DNA of 64,000 nt from Nocardioides ginsengisegetis (GTDB lineage: Bacteria > Actinomycetota > Actinomycetes > Propionibacteriales > Nocardioidaceae). The stretch spans positions 617,501 through 681,500 of the forward strand of contig NZ_JACGXA010000001.1 of assembly GCF_014138045.1 (NCBI RefSeq), given 5' to 3'. Every line of letters starts with the position of its first letter. Within the stretch, counting starts at the first letter, position 1. Below, piece by piece: positions 45,258 to 58,557 of the stretch. Both the position numbers and the translations under genes were made by a program. Below the pieces are notes generated by a model that saw nothing but the letters and a program-made list of their open reading frames with translations, was not told where the DNA came from and did not search any database.

Positions 45258-45272
45258 CCCTGGCTGCTGCCC

Positions 45273-45376
45273 TCGGTGGTTGAGGAGGTTGCGCTGGCAA
45301 CCGTCTCGAAACCTCCGAGGGTGGGGGATCGCGATTCGGTGGTTGAGGAGGTTGCGCTGGCAACCGTCTCGAAACC
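45273..45376 (+). repeat. Tandem pair of 41-bp extragenic repeats
   Basis: Two identical 41-bp copies (45273-45313 and 45336-45376), separated by 22 bp. Each starts TCGGTGGTTGAGGAG, has the inner hairpin GTTGCGCTGGCAAC, and ends CGTCTCGAAACC. They lie between the LCP gene and the GIY-YIG gene. Confidence 0.85.
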
Positions 45377-45455
45377 ACACCTGATCCACGCGGCCGTCCA
45401 CAGGCGAGCCAGGGGTTGGTTGCCGCCGGTGCGGACGGGCAGCAGGGTCTGGGGC

Positions 45456-45740
45456 ATGGCCGCATTCGTCTACATGCTCCGCTGCAGTGACGGGACCTAC
45501 TACGTGGGCAGCACGCGCAACCTCGAGCACCGGGTGTGGCAGCACAACTGCACGGACGAAGGCGCGGCTTACACTCGCAAACGCCGGCCGGTGACGCTGG
45601 TCTGGTCGGGGGAGTTCGAGCACGTGGGCGCGGCCTTCGCCTTCGAGAAGCAGCTGGCCGGCTGGAGTCGGGCGAAGAAGGAAGCCCTCATCCGGGGTGA
45701 CTTCGACGTGCTGCCGTTCCTTGCACGCCGTCGTACCTAG
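45456..45740 (+). CDS. GIY-YIG nuclease-domain protein (UPF0213/YhbQ-like)
   Basis: A 94-residue protein formed by one GIY-YIG fold: FVYMLRCSDGTYYVGST carries the VYM...YVG variant of the motif, RNLEHRVWQH the conserved Arg, and AFAFEKQLAGW the metal-binding Glu. Such stand-alone proteins are predicted DNA endonucleases of uncertain role. The gene is framed by two direct repeat copies on the left and two inverted copies on the right, unlike any other gene here. Confidence 0.88.
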   Translation: MAAFVYMLRCSDGTYYVGSTRNLEHRVWQHNCTDEGAAYTRKRRPVTLVWSGEFEHVGAAFAFEKQLAGWSRAKKEALIRGDFDVLPFLARRRT

Positions 45741-45748
45741 CGCTCGGA

Positions 45749-45854
45749 GGTTTCGAGACGCTCGCTGGCGCTCGCTCCTCAACCACCGAGTGGTGTGGTG
45801 CCGGGTGCTCGGGGGTTTCGAGACGCTCGCTGGCGCTCGCTCCTCACCACCGAG
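45749..45854 (-). repeat. Second pair of extragenic repeats, inverted
   Basis: Two copies (45749-45789 and 45814-45854, the second lacking an A in AACCACC) read GGTTTCGAGACGCTCGCTGG, CGCTCGCTCCTC, then AACCACCGA. Their reverse complement matches the outer ends of the pair at 45273-45376, but the central 11-14 bp differ (CGAGCGCCAGCGAGCG instead of GTTGCGCTGGCAAC). They follow the GIY-YIG gene. Confidence 0.85.
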
Positions 45855-45930
45855 CACCAGCGGCGTCCGTGGTGAGGGTCTCCTCACCACGACTTCGGGG
45901 ATGTCCGACGGTCCCCCTAGGGTGTGAGCC

Positions 45931-46847
45931 GTGACCGACCAGCCGACCGTGCGCCCGCGCATCGCCGCCGTCGTCGTCACCTTCAACCGGCTCGAGCTGC
46001 TCCAGCGGCTGGTCGCGCGGCTGCGCGAGGTGCCGGGGGTCGACGAGATCCTGGTGGTCGACAACGCCTCGACCGACGGCACGGGGGAGTGGCTGGCGGC
46101 CCAGGACGGTGTCCGGGCCCACACCCTGACCGAGAACCGCGGCGGCGCCGGCGGCTTCCACGACGGGCTCGCCTGGGCGATGGACGTCGGCGCCGACCTG
46201 GCCTGGCTGATGGACGACGACGGGCTCCCCGACGCCGACTCGCTGGGCACCCTGCTGGCCCACCGCGGGGACTTCGACTTCTGGGGCCCGGTCGTGGTCG
46301 ACGAGGCCGACCCCGGCCGCCTGGTCTTCCCGATCCGGCTCCCGGGCGGCACCCGCGTCGTGCACCGGATGGCCGACGTCGCCGCCGCGGCCCCCGACGG
46401 CGTGATCCGGGACGTGGTGATCCCGTTCAACGGCGTGCTGGTCACCCGCGACCTGGTCGACCGGATCGGCCTGCCCCGCGAGGAGTTCTTCATCTGGGGC
46501 GACGACCACGAGTACCGCCTCCGCGCCGAGCGCGCCGGCGGTCGGATCGGCACGATCGTCGACGCCCGGGTGTGCCACCCCAGCGTGGGCGAGCTCGGCA
46601 CGCCGATGATGTTCGGCAGGACGACGTACAACCACAGCCCGAGCGACCTCAAGCACTACTGCATGGCCCGCAACAACCTGCTCAACCTGCGCGACTACCG
46701 CGGCTGGCCGCACGCCCTGATGTTCGTCGCCAAGACCGTGTGGTTCTACACCTTCACCCGCCCGCGCCCCGCGCGTCTCGCCCTCAGCGCCCGCGCCATG
46801 TACGCCGGCCTCCGCGGCGACTTCACCGGCCACCGGAGGTTCCTGCG

Positions 46848-46851
<4 letters not shown>
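45931..46851 (+). CDS. GT2 glycosyltransferase (galactofuranosyltransferase-like)
   Basis: A cytosolic 306-residue GT-A enzyme: AAVVVTFNRLELLQRLV at the N-terminus, VVDNASTDGTGEW, NRGGAGGFHDGL and the DxD motif WLMDDDGLP, followed by FFIWGDDHEYRLRAERAG (catalytic base region). It resembles rhamnosyl/galactofuranosyl transferases such as GlfT1. First gene of a cluster of six. A TAGGGT hexamer (45918-45923) ends 7 nt before the GTG. The next gene overlaps its stop. Confidence 0.88.
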
Positions 46852-50985
<4,134 letters not shown>

Positions 50986-50993
<8 letters not shown>

Positions 50994-51897
50994 CGTCGCG
51001 GGCGGCCACACCGTGCGGGTGGTCGACGCCGAGCTCGGCTCGCCGTCGGCCAACATGGGCCTGCTCTCGGTGTTCCAGCGCCGCTACCTGCTGCGGTTGC
51101 TCGTACGCCGTGAGGTCAGCGCGCGCTACTCCGGCTCGTTCCTCGGCCTGATCTGGTCCTACATCAACCCGCTGAGCCAGTTCTTCATCTACTGGTTCGT
51201 GATGGGCTACCTGCTCCAGCTGCACCAGTCGGTGCCGCACTTCGCGGTGCACGTCTTCTCCGCGCTGATCGTCGTGCACTTCTTCATCGAGACGTTCAAC
51301 GCCGGCACCCGCTCGATCGTGCGCAACAAGGGGCTGGTGCAGAAGATGGCGATGCCCCGGGAGATGTTCCCCGTGGCCTCGATGCTGGTCTCGCTCTACC
51401 ACGTCGTCCCGCAGGTCATCATCCTGCTGATCGTCGACCTGCTCTACGGCTGGCGGCCGGACGCGATCGGCCTGCTCGCGGGGCTCATGGCGATCTTCAT
51501 CATCATGATGCTCGGCACCGCGCTGGCCCTGATGTTCAGCGCGGCCAACGTGTTCTTCCGCGACTTCGCGAGCGCGGTCAACATCCTGACCAACTTCGTG
51601 CGCTTCGGCGTGCCGATGATCTATCCCTTCTCGATCGTCCCGCAGCGCTTCCACGGGCACGTCGAGGCCTACCTCGCCAACCCGATCGCGGACGCGGTCA
51701 TCCTCTTCCAGCGGGCCTTCTGGGTCGGCATCCCCAGCGACCAGGGCGAGCAGATCAAGCAGGCCAGCGGGGGACCGGCCATGCCGGACCACCTCTTCCA
51801 GCACGGTGCCTACGCGCTGGTGCTGTCGGCGGTGCTCCTGGTCGTGGCCCAGCTGATCTTCTCGCGGCTCGAGAACCGCATCCCGGAGCGCCTCTGA
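50986..51897 (+). CDS. wzm: ABC-2-type polysaccharide export permease
   Basis: A 303-residue permease of the Wzm/RfbD class with six predicted membrane helices (residues about 53-80, 85-105, 135-160, 165-190, 200-225 and 275-295). The start overlaps the glfT2 stop by 8 bp. With its ATPase partner it would flip the lipid-linked galactan or a related polymer across the membrane. Conserved N-terminus RREVSARYSGSFLGLIWSYI is typical. Confidence 0.92.
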
Positions 51898-52700
51898 TGA
51901 CCTACTCCTCCGACACCTCCATCGTCGTCGACAACGTGACGAAGGAGTTCAAGCTCCGCTACCACCGCACCTTCAAGCAGGTGACCGTGGCGATGATGAA
52001 GGGCCAGGACGTCTCCGACACGTTCAAGGCGCTCGACGGCGTGAACTTCGAGGTCAAGCAGGGCGAGTCGATCGGCCTGATGGGGCTCAACGGCTCCGGC
52101 AAGAGCACCCTGCTCAAGCTCGTCCAGGGCGTCATGCGCCCCGACGGGGGACAGGTGCTCACCCGCGGCCGGATCTCCGGCCTGATCGCCACCGGCGCCG
52201 GCTTCCACCCGCAGCTGACCGGTCGCGAGAACGTCTTCCTGAACGCCGCCATCCTCGGCATGTCCGAGGCGGAGACCAAGCGGAAGTTCGACGACATCGT
52301 GGAGTTCGCCGACATCGGCCGCTTCCTCGAGACGCCCGTCGGCAACTACAGCTCCGGCATGTTCGCCCGCCTCGGCTTCGCGGTCGCCGTGCACGTCGAC
52401 TCCGACATCTTCCTGGCCGACGAGGTGCTCGCCGTCGGCGACCGCCCGTTCAAGAAGAAGTGCATGGAGAAGATGCAGGAGATCCGCGACAGCGGTCGCA
52501 CGCTCTTCTACGTCTCGCACGCCACCGCCTCGGTCCGCAAGATGTGCGACCGTGTGATCGTGCTCGAGCAGGGCAAGGTCGGCTTCGACGGCGACACCGA
52601 CGCCGGCATCCGCTACCTGCACTACGACGAGGACGACGGCAACGAGCCGGACCAGACCGACGAGTTCGACGCCGACGAAGAGGTCGGCGCGGACATCTGA
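51897..52700 (+). CDS. wzt: ABC-transporter ATPase for polysaccharide export
   Basis: A 267-residue ATP-binding subunit partnering the permease. Walker A MGLNGSGKSTLLKLVQGVM, the family's ATGAGFHPQLTGRENVFLN, signature NYSSGMFARLGF, Walker B DIFLADEVLAVGD, and FYVSHATASVRKMCDRV with the switch His. There is no C-terminal carbohydrate-binding domain, as in the mycobacterial type. ATG overlaps the permease stop by 1 base (TGATGA). Confidence 0.94.
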   Translation: MTYSSDTSIVVDNVTKEFKLRYHRTFKQVTVAMMKGQDVSDTFKALDGVNFEVKQGESIGLMGLNGSGKSTLLKLVQGVMRPDGGQVLTRGRISGLIATGAGFHPQLTGRENVFLNAAILGMSEAETKRKFDDIVEFADIGRFLETPVGNYSSGMFARLGFAVAVHVDSDIFLADEVLAVGDRPFKKKCMEKMQEIRDSGRTLFYVSHATASVRKMCDRVIVLEQGKVGFDGDTDAGIRYLHYDEDDGNEPDQTDEFDADEEVGADI

Positions 52701-52715
52701 CCTGCGGGTCGCCCC

Positions 52716-52748
52716 GTTCCAGCCCCGGTTCCAGCCCCCGTTCCAGCC
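52716..52748 (+). repeat. Three GTTCCAGCC direct repeats
   Basis: Imperfect direct repeats at 52716, 52728 and 52740 with 12-bp spacing, just before the terminator. Function not known. Confidence 0.55.
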
Positions 52749-52751
52749 TGC

Positions 52752-52785
52752 GTGCAGGTCACCGTTGGGCAACGGTTACCTGCAC
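52752..52785 (+). terminator. Terminator after the galactan/export operon
   Basis: GTGCAGGTCACCGTT (52752-52766) pairs with 52771-52785 with a single mismatch around a GGGC loop, 52 bp after the wzt stop. Below it, from 52786 to 52937, is an AT-richer leader of the amidase gene. It holds TTGACA at 52802-52807, but no convincing -10 at the right spacing. Confidence 0.75.
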
Positions 52786-52937
52786 GTGAGCCTGAGCGGG
52801 ATTGACAAATCTGAATAGTGGCGGCGTGTCGAGTGGAAATTACACGGTTGTAGTTACTCACTTTCCCTTCCGGTGCCTGTGTGACTCATGTGAAAGTTGC
52901 GCAACGTGTGAACTTCCCCCGCACTGGAGAACAGCCC

Positions 52938-55850
52938 ATGCCACCGAGCAAGACCCGCTATGTCACCGCCTGTCAGCAGCTGCTGGCCCTCGGCCTGGTG
53001 CTGGCTGCCCTCACCCCTGCCGCCAGCGTCATCAGCCTCGACGTCGTCCGCGAGGAGCCCTCCCGGGGCGCCTCGGCGGGCCACCCGGCCGCCAGCCTGT
53101 CGGCGTACACGAAGGCCCAGGCCAAGGAGTCGGTGCTGCCGGCCGCGCCGGTCGACCCCGACGTCACCGAGGTCGCGCTGACCGCGGCGCCTGCCGCCGC
53201 CGGTCACAAGACCTCGAGCCTCGTGCCGGGCCGCGTCACCGCCAACGCCCGGAGCAAGCCGGGCATGCTGCCGGGTAGCACGCAGGTCACCAGCGTCCCG
53301 GAGCCGGTCACCGGCTACGGCGCCATCGGCGTCACCTGGGAGCACGGCGTGCAGATGACCGAGCAGACGCTCAGCTTCCAGCTGCGCACCCGCACGGGCG
53401 ACACGTGGACCGACTGGTCGCTGCTGCCCTACGACGCCGACCACGCCCCCGACCCGAACTCCGCCGAGGGCCGGCACAGCCGCCCCGGCACCGAGCCCGT
53501 CATCGTCGGTGACGTCGACCAGGTCCAGATCCGCGCGCTGTCGAAGAGCGGCGTCGTGCCGGCCGACATGAAGCTCGCCGTGATCGACCCGGGCACCCCG
53601 ACCCGCACGGTCACCGAGCGCGGCGCGCTCGACACCAACACCATGGACGGCAGCACCGGCGACCCGGCGTCGCTGGTCGAGGCCGAGGCGCTCGCCGACG
53701 ACACGTTGGTGGACACGACGTCCGGCACCACGTCCAGCGACGGCGCGATCTCGATGTCGGCCGCGACGTACACGCCCAAGCCCGTCATCTACTCCCGTGC
53801 CCAGTGGGGTGCCGACGAGTCGATGCGCGACAAGAGCTCGCTGCACTACTACGAGGTGCACGCCGGCTTCGTGCACCACACGGTCAACGCCAACGACTAC
53901 ACGCGCAACGAGGTGCCGGGCATCATCCGGAGCATCTACGCGTACCACACGCAGTCCAAGGGCTGGAGCGACATCGGCTACAACTTCGTGGTCGACCGCT
54001 TCGGCCGCATCTGGGAGGCCCGGTACGGCGGCATCGACCGCCCCGTCGTCGGCGCCCACACCCTGGGCTACAACGACTACTCCTTCGCGATGTCGGCCAT
54101 CGGCAACTACGACATCAAGCAGCCGTCCGAGGCGATGGTGCAGGCCTACGGCGCCCTCTTCGCCTGGAAGCTGTCGCTGCACGGCGTCAACGCCGCCAGC
54201 ACCAAGCAGTGGGTCGGCTCGAAGTACTTTCAGGCCATCAACGGCCACCGCGACGCCGGCCAGACCGCCTGCCCGGGCCGCTACCTCTACGCCCGGATCC
54301 CCGACATCCGCAAGCTCGCCGCCGAGGCGCAGCGCGGCTGGGCCGGACGCCAGCTCGAGTCCAACCTCGCCTCGACGGTCAACCCCGACCTCATCGTGCG
54401 CCGGGCCAGCGACGGCCAGGCGTTCATCCTGCCGACCGGCGGCATGACGGGCTTCGCGCCCGCCGCGACCGTGCCGGTCGAGGTGGCCGCGGGCGACACC
54501 GTCACCCCGACCGGCGACATCACCGGCGACGGCGAGGGCGACCTGCTGGTGCAGGCGGCCGACGGCACGTCCCGCGTGCTGCCCGGCGACGGCAAGGGCG
54601 GCTTCGGCGCCGCGATCAAGCCGGGCACGGCCTTCCAGGGGCGCGACCTGGTCACCGCCGTCGGTGACGTCAACGGCGACGGGCGCAACGACCTCGTGGC
54701 CCGCCGCACCTCCGACGGCGCCCTCAACACCTACCTCGGCAGCGGCCAGGGCGGCTTCCTGCGCCGCTACGTCGGCACCGGCTTCGCCGGCTACGACAAG
54801 CTGGCGGCGACCGGCGACGTCAACGGTGACGGGTTCGGCGACCTGCTGGCCCGCGACCGGACCGGCAAGCTGTGGCTGTACGCCGGCACCGGCACCAAGG
54901 CGTTCGCCGCCGCGGTCCCGCTGGCCGGCAGCTGGGGGAAGTACGACACCATCACCGGCTACGGCGACTACAACGCCGACGGGCTGGGCGACCTGCTGGT
55001 CCGCGCGGCCGGCGAGCCGGCGTACGTCCTGCCCTCGCACGGCGACGGCACGTTCGGCCACGCCCTGGGCCCGGTCAACCGGGCGATGGGTCCCGACTCG
55101 CTCGCCGGGGCCGACCTGACCGCCGGCCCGACGCCCGACCTGCTGACCCGCACCGGCAACACCCTGGCGATCCTGCCCAACAACGGCACCTTCGACCTCG
55201 GGCCGGCCATCCCCACGGGGATCGACGTCTCCAGCGCCAACCGGCTGCTCAACGCCGGCGACTGGGACCGCGACGGCTTCGGCGACATCATCACCCGCAA
55301 CGCCACGACCGGGGTGCTCTACCTCCGTCGCGGCGACGGCACCGGCCACTTCGGCAAGGCGATCCAGATCGGCACCGGCTTCGGCCAGGTCGGCCTGCTC
55401 GCCGCGGTCGGCGACATGACCGGCGACGGCTACCCCGACCTCATGGGGCAGCCGGCCGGGCACGACATCCGGATCTACCCCGGCAACGGGCTGGCGGGCC
55501 TCAAGATGAGCTACGTCGCCCACGGCGCCATCGACGCCGGGACCCAGATCCCGGTCGGCCGCTGGGACGGCGACGGCGCGCCGGACAGCCTGTTCCGCAA
55601 GGGCTCGCGGCTCACGCTCTACCCCGGCAACGGCCCCGGCGGCCTGACCTCGCCGAAGACGGTGGGCCTGGACCTCACGCCCTACGACTGGTTCATCGGG
55701 ATCAGCGACGAGTCCCTCACAGGTCACCCGGACGTGCTGGCCCGCGAGAAGGCGACGGGCTACCTGTGGCTCTTCCAGGGCACCGAGAGCGGCTTCGCCA
55801 AGCGCCGCTTCATGGGTGAGGGGATGCAGGCCTATGACCTGGCCGGATAG
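52938..55850 (+). CDS. Secreted peptidoglycan-recognition amidase with FG-GAP/VCBS repeats
   Basis: N-acetylmuramoyl-L-alanine amidase acting on the wall from outside, 970 residues. The signal sequence spans about 10-35 (QLLALGLVLAALTPAAS). The amidase-2/PGRP domain lies at about 285-475: ISRAQWGADES, GFVHHTVNANDYTR (zinc His), DIGYNFVVDRFGRIWEARYGG and INGHRDAGQTACPGR (second zinc His and Cys). C-terminal FG-GAP-like beta-propeller repeats such as TGDITGDGEGDLLVQAADG continue to the end. ATG 52938 has GGAGA 8 nt upstream. A PGRP protein also neighbours glf in mycobacteria (from memory). Confidence 0.92.
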   Translation: MPPSKTRYVTACQQLLALGLVLAALTPAASVISLDVVREEPSRGASAGHPAASLSAYTKAQAKESVLPAAPVDPDVTEVALTAAPAAAGHKTSSLVPGRVTANARSKPGMLPGSTQVTSVPEPVTGYGAIGVTWEHGVQMTEQTLSFQLRTRTGDTWTDWSLLPYDADHAPDPNSAEGRHSRPGTEPVIVGDVDQVQIRALSKSGVVPADMKLAVIDPGTPTRTVTERGALDTNTMDGSTGDPASLVEAEALADDTLVDTTSGTTSSDGAISMSAATYTPKPVIYSRAQWGADESMRDKSSLHYYEVHAGFVHHTVNANDYTRNEVPGIIRSIYAYHTQSKGWSDIGYNFVVDRFGRIWEARYGGIDRPVVGAHTLGYNDYSFAMSAIGNYDIKQPSEAMVQAYGALFAWKLSLHGVNAASTKQWVGSKYFQAINGHRDAGQTACPGRYLYARIPDIRKLAAEAQRGWAGRQLESNLASTVNPDLIVRRASDGQAFILPTGGMTGFAPAATVPVEVAAGDTVTPTGDITGDGEGDLLVQAADGTSRVLPGDGKGGFGAAIKPGTAFQGRDLVTAVGDVNGDGRNDLVARRTSDGALNTYLGSGQGGFLRRYVGTGFAGYDKLAATGDVNGDGFGDLLARDRTGKLWLYAGTGTKAFAAAVPLAGSWGKYDTITGYGDYNADGLGDLLVRAAGEPAYVLPSHGDGTFGHALGPVNRAMGPDSLAGADLTAGPTPDLLTRTGNTLAILPNNGTFDLGPAIPTGIDVSSANRLLNAGDWDRDGFGDIITRNATTGVLYLRRGDGTGHFGKAIQIGTGFGQVGLLAAVGDMTGDGYPDLMGQPAGHDIRIYPGNGLAGLKMSYVAHGAIDAGTQIPVGRWDGDGAPDSLFRKGSRLTLYPGNGPGGLTSPKTVGLDLTPYDWFIGISDESLTGHPDVLAREKATGYLWLFQGTESGFAKRRFMGEGMQAYDLAG

Positions 55851-55856
55851 CGGGAG

Positions 55857-56591
55857 CTAGTCGGCCCCGGACCCCTGGTCCGCGCAAGGGAAGCGAGCCG
55901 TGGCGCGCTCGGAGGTGTACGTCGCCTCCAGCCACCCCGGTTCGGCGTGGGAGACCAGGACCAGCGAGCCGCTCCGAGCGAGCGGTTCCACGAAGGTGGC
56001 GAACCCCGGTGGGGAAGCCGGGTTCGCCTCCGACAGGAGACGGCCGCCGTCGGTGAGGAGACTCCCGGCGGCGGCCGTTCTCCACATCTCGGCCTGGGTC
56101 ACCCCGGGCAGCGCGTCGTCGTCACCCGTCGGCGGGTCCCACGGCGTGAAGGCGTCCGGCTGGCCCCAGATCTCGATCCCGACGTCGTGGACGCCGGCCG
56201 GCAGCGGGTCGGCGAAGCGGACCCCCATCGGCCGCAGCGAGCAGGCCAGGACCACCACCTCGTCGGCCCGGCCGGCCCACGAGGCGACCCCGTCGGGTCC
56301 GGTCACGACCACGTCGGCGTCCTCGGCGTCGCCCACGACGAGGCCCACGGTCCAGGCCGCGCCGAGGAACACCGGGGTGAGCCAGTGCGGCGGGAGGTCG
56401 ACGTACATCGTCTGGCCGCGCTCGAGGTCGTGCTCGTCGGCGAGCAGCGAGGCGGCCTTGGCCACCCAGTTGGCGTACGTCGTCACCGACAGCTCCACGC
56501 GCTCGTCGGTCGCGTGGTCGTAGAACGTCACGAGCGGGCGGCCCGGGTCGGTCCGCAGCAGGCCGGACAGGACGGTGGCGAAGGTGGTCAC
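55857..56591 (-). CDS. TIGR03089-family protein
   Basis: A 244-residue protein resembling the N-terminal part of AMP-binding acyl-CoA synthetases (RPLVTFYDHATDERVELSVTTYANWV) but lacking the ATP motif YTSGTTGxPK, so it is not expected to be an adenylating enzyme. It corresponds to the actinobacterial TIGR03089 family next to LCP and GDP-mannose pyrophosphorylase genes. On the minus strand a TAGGGT hexamer (56598-56603) ends 6 nt before the GTG. Function unknown. Confidence 0.8.
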   Translation of the reverse strand: MTTFATVLSGLLRTDPGRPLVTFYDHATDERVELSVTTYANWVAKAASLLADEHDLERGQTMYVDLPPHWLTPVFLGAAWTVGLVVGDAEDADVVVTGPDGVASWAGRADEVVVLACSLRPMGVRFADPLPAGVHDVGIEIWGQPDAFTPWDPPTGDDDALPGVTQAEMWRTAAAGSLLTDGGRLLSEANPASPPGFATFVEPLARSGSLVLVSHAEPGWLEATYTSERATARFPCADQGSGAD

Positions 56592-56597
56592 CCGCCC

Positions 56598-56622
56598 ACC
56601 CTAGGAGCCCAGACCCTAGGCT
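56598..56622. promoter_or_regulatory. Back-to-back -10 hexamers of divergent genes
   Basis: TAGGGT on the minus strand (56598-56603) and TAGGCT on the plus strand (56617-56622) sit 6 and 7 nt before the starts of the TIGR03089 gene and the GDP-mannose pyrophosphorylase gene, which are only 38 bp apart. Both transcripts would be leaderless. Confidence 0.55.
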
Positions 56623-56629
56623 CCTCGGC

Positions 56630-57709
56630 ATGCCTGCCATCGAGAGCTTCTGGGCCGTCATCCCCGCCGGCGGAGCCGGGACGCGCCTGTGGCCGCTGTC
56701 CCGGTCCTCCTCGCCCAAGTTCCTCCACGACCTGACCGGCACCGGACGCTCCCTGCTCCAGGACACCCACGACCGGCTCGAGCCGCTGGTGGGGGAGCGC
56801 TTCCTGGTCGTGACCGGGCGGCCGCACCGCGAGGCCGTGACGGCCCAGCTGGCAGCGCTGGTGCCGGAGTCCGTGCTGGCCGAGCCCTCGCCTCGCGACT
56901 CGATGGCCGCGATCGGCCTGGCGGCCGCGGTGCTCGAGCGGCAGGACCCCGACGCGGTGATGGGCTCGTTCGCCGCCGACCACGTGATCGCCCACCCCGA
57001 CCGGTTCGCCGACGCCGTACGCACCGCCGTCGAGGCCGCGCGGGACGACTGGCTGGTCACCCTCGGCATCGAGCCGACCTTCCCGTCCTCGGCGTTCGGC
57101 TACATCCACCTCGGCGAGGAGCTCGCGGGCCGTCCGGGCGCGCGGTCGGTGCTGGAGTTCGTGGAGAAGCCGTCGACCGAGGTGGCTGAGGGCTACCTCG
57201 AGACGGGTGCCTACCGGTGGAACGCCGGCATGTTCGTGGTGCGGCCGCGGGTGCTGCTGGACCTGCTGGCGCAGTGGCACCCCGACTTCGCCGCGACGCT
57301 GCGCACCATCGCCGCCGACCTGACCCGGCTCGACGAGCTGTGGCCCGACCTGCCGAAGATCGCGCTCGACCACGCCGTGGCCGAGCCGGCCGCCGCGGCG
57401 GGCCGGGTGGCCGTCGTGCCCGCGAGCTTCGGCTGGGACGACATCGGCGACTTCGACTCGCTCGCCACGCTGCTGGAGGGCGAGGCCAAGGACGTGACCG
57501 TCCTCGGCGACGACGCCCTGGTGCGCGCCCTGGATGCGACCGGGCTCGTCGTCCCGCGGTCGGGCCGCGTCGTGGCGGTGGTGGGGCTCGACGACGTCGT
57601 CGTCGTGGACACCCCGGACGCCCTGCTGGTGACCACGCGGGCGCACGCCCAGCGGGTCAAGGACGTGGTGGCCGGACTCAAGGAGGCCGACCGCGCCGAC
57701 CTCACGTAG
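56630..57709 (+). CDS. manC: Mannose-1-phosphate guanylyltransferase
   Basis: Makes GDP-mannose from mannose-1-phosphate and GTP; 359 residues. VIPAGGAGTRLWPLSRSSSPKF carries the nucleotidyltransferase signature, then EPSPRDSMAAIG, FAADHVIAHPDRF, FVEKPSTEVAEGYL and ASFGWDDIGDFDSLA. No C-terminal isomerase cupin, so it is monofunctional as in mycobacterial ManB/ManC. GDP-mannose would feed glycolipids or other mannosylation. Confidence 0.95.
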   Translation: MPAIESFWAVIPAGGAGTRLWPLSRSSSPKFLHDLTGTGRSLLQDTHDRLEPLVGERFLVVTGRPHREAVTAQLAALVPESVLAEPSPRDSMAAIGLAAAVLERQDPDAVMGSFAADHVIAHPDRFADAVRTAVEAARDDWLVTLGIEPTFPSSAFGYIHLGEELAGRPGARSVLEFVEKPSTEVAEGYLETGAYRWNAGMFVVRPRVLLDLLAQWHPDFAATLRTIAADLTRLDELWPDLPKIALDHAVAEPAAAAGRVAVVPASFGWDDIGDFDSLATLLEGEAKDVTVLGDDALVRALDATGLVVPRSGRVVAVVGLDDVVVVDTPDALLVTTRAHAQRVKDVVAGLKEADRADLT

Positions 57710-57753
57710 CCCTCTCAGGGGCCACGCGAGGCCGGCGCCGGATCACCCGGCAA

Positions 57754-58512
57754 TCACATCGCGCCGGGCTCGGGGGAGTCGGTGTAGGGGTACTTCAGCA
57801 TGAAGTCGCTGAGGCTCTCGCCCGAGATCGCCGAGCAGTACTGGAAGACACCCTCCTGCTTGCTGGTGTCGGTGTTGCCCGAACCGCCGGCCGACCAGTG
57901 GGTGAAGGCGACGTGCTGGCCCGCGGGGAACTTCGCGCCGCCCTCGTCGGCTGAGGTCCACGGCGCGGCGATGAACTTGTCGCGGTAGTTGGTGGTGCTG
58001 CTGAGCTTGTCCGCGATCGCCTGCAGCTCCTTCATGTCGGTGTCGTTCTTCGCGATGGTGTCGTCGTACCAGAGGATCGTGTAGCCGTGCTCGAGGTTGT
58101 GCACGAGTGCCTCGAGGGCCGGCCGGTCGTCAGCGGTGTAGAGCTTGCGCGAGATCGGCGCGGGTGCGAGGCCGGCGACGTTCCAGTGGGCGCCGAACGC
58201 CGGCGGCGCGTCCTTGTAGTCGACCGTCTGGGTCTGCGGCACGTGGTCCTGGTTGCCGTCGGCCTTCTTGGTCGTCACCTTCTGGCAGACCGAGGCCGGG
58301 GCGCCGATCGAGGCGAGGTCCTTGCCCTTGAACTGGCGCAGGTCCCACCAGTCCTTGATCGGCTGGAACGCGGCGGCACCGACGATGAGCACCGCCACCA
58401 CCGTGCAGACGCCCACGATCATGAAGCCGCGCCGCTGGTCGGCGGTCTTCTGCTTCTTCAGGGTCGCCGCGATCACGGCCTGGCGGTCGGACTTGGCCTG
58501 CTTCTTTGCCAC
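57754..58512 (-). CDS. DUF3105-domain membrane-anchored protein
   Basis: A 252-residue protein. A basic N-terminus (SDRQAVIAATLKKQKTADQR) precedes one membrane helix (GFMIVGVCTVVAVLIVGAAAF). The extracytoplasmic DUF3105 domain has PPAFGAHWNVAGLAP, LVHNLEHGYTILWYDD (conserved His) and FAFTHW-like AFTHWSAGG. Function unknown. GAGGAAG lies 8 nt before the GTG. Convergent with manC. Confidence 0.82.
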   Translation of the reverse strand: MAKKQAKSDRQAVIAATLKKQKTADQRRGFMIVGVCTVVAVLIVGAAAFQPIKDWWDLRQFKGKDLASIGAPASVCQKVTTKKADGNQDHVPQTQTVDYKDAPPAFGAHWNVAGLAPAPISRKLYTADDRPALEALVHNLEHGYTILWYDDTIAKNDTDMKELQAIADKLSSTTNYRDKFIAAPWTSADEGGAKFPAGQHVAFTHWSAGGSGNTDTSKQEGVFQYCSAISGESLSDFMLKYPYTDSPEPGAM

Positions 58513-58557
58513 GGGTCGGCTTCCTCGGTTCTGGCGGGTCTGGGTCGAGGGCAGAGT

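Noticed and set aside
45273..45854. CRISPR-like array
   Set aside because: Only two plus two copies with unequal spacing, opposite orientation, a gene between them and no cas genes.
52802..52807. TTGACA as a promoter for the amidase gene
   Set aside because: No acceptable -10 hexamer 16-19 bp downstream; kept only as a remark.
55857..56591. Functional acyl-CoA synthetase
   Set aside because: Only the N-terminal-like part is present and the ATP-binding TSGTTG motif is missing; assigned to TIGR03089 instead.
57734..57753. Terminator between manC and DUF3105
   Set aside because: Only a 5-bp stem could be found; too weak to list.
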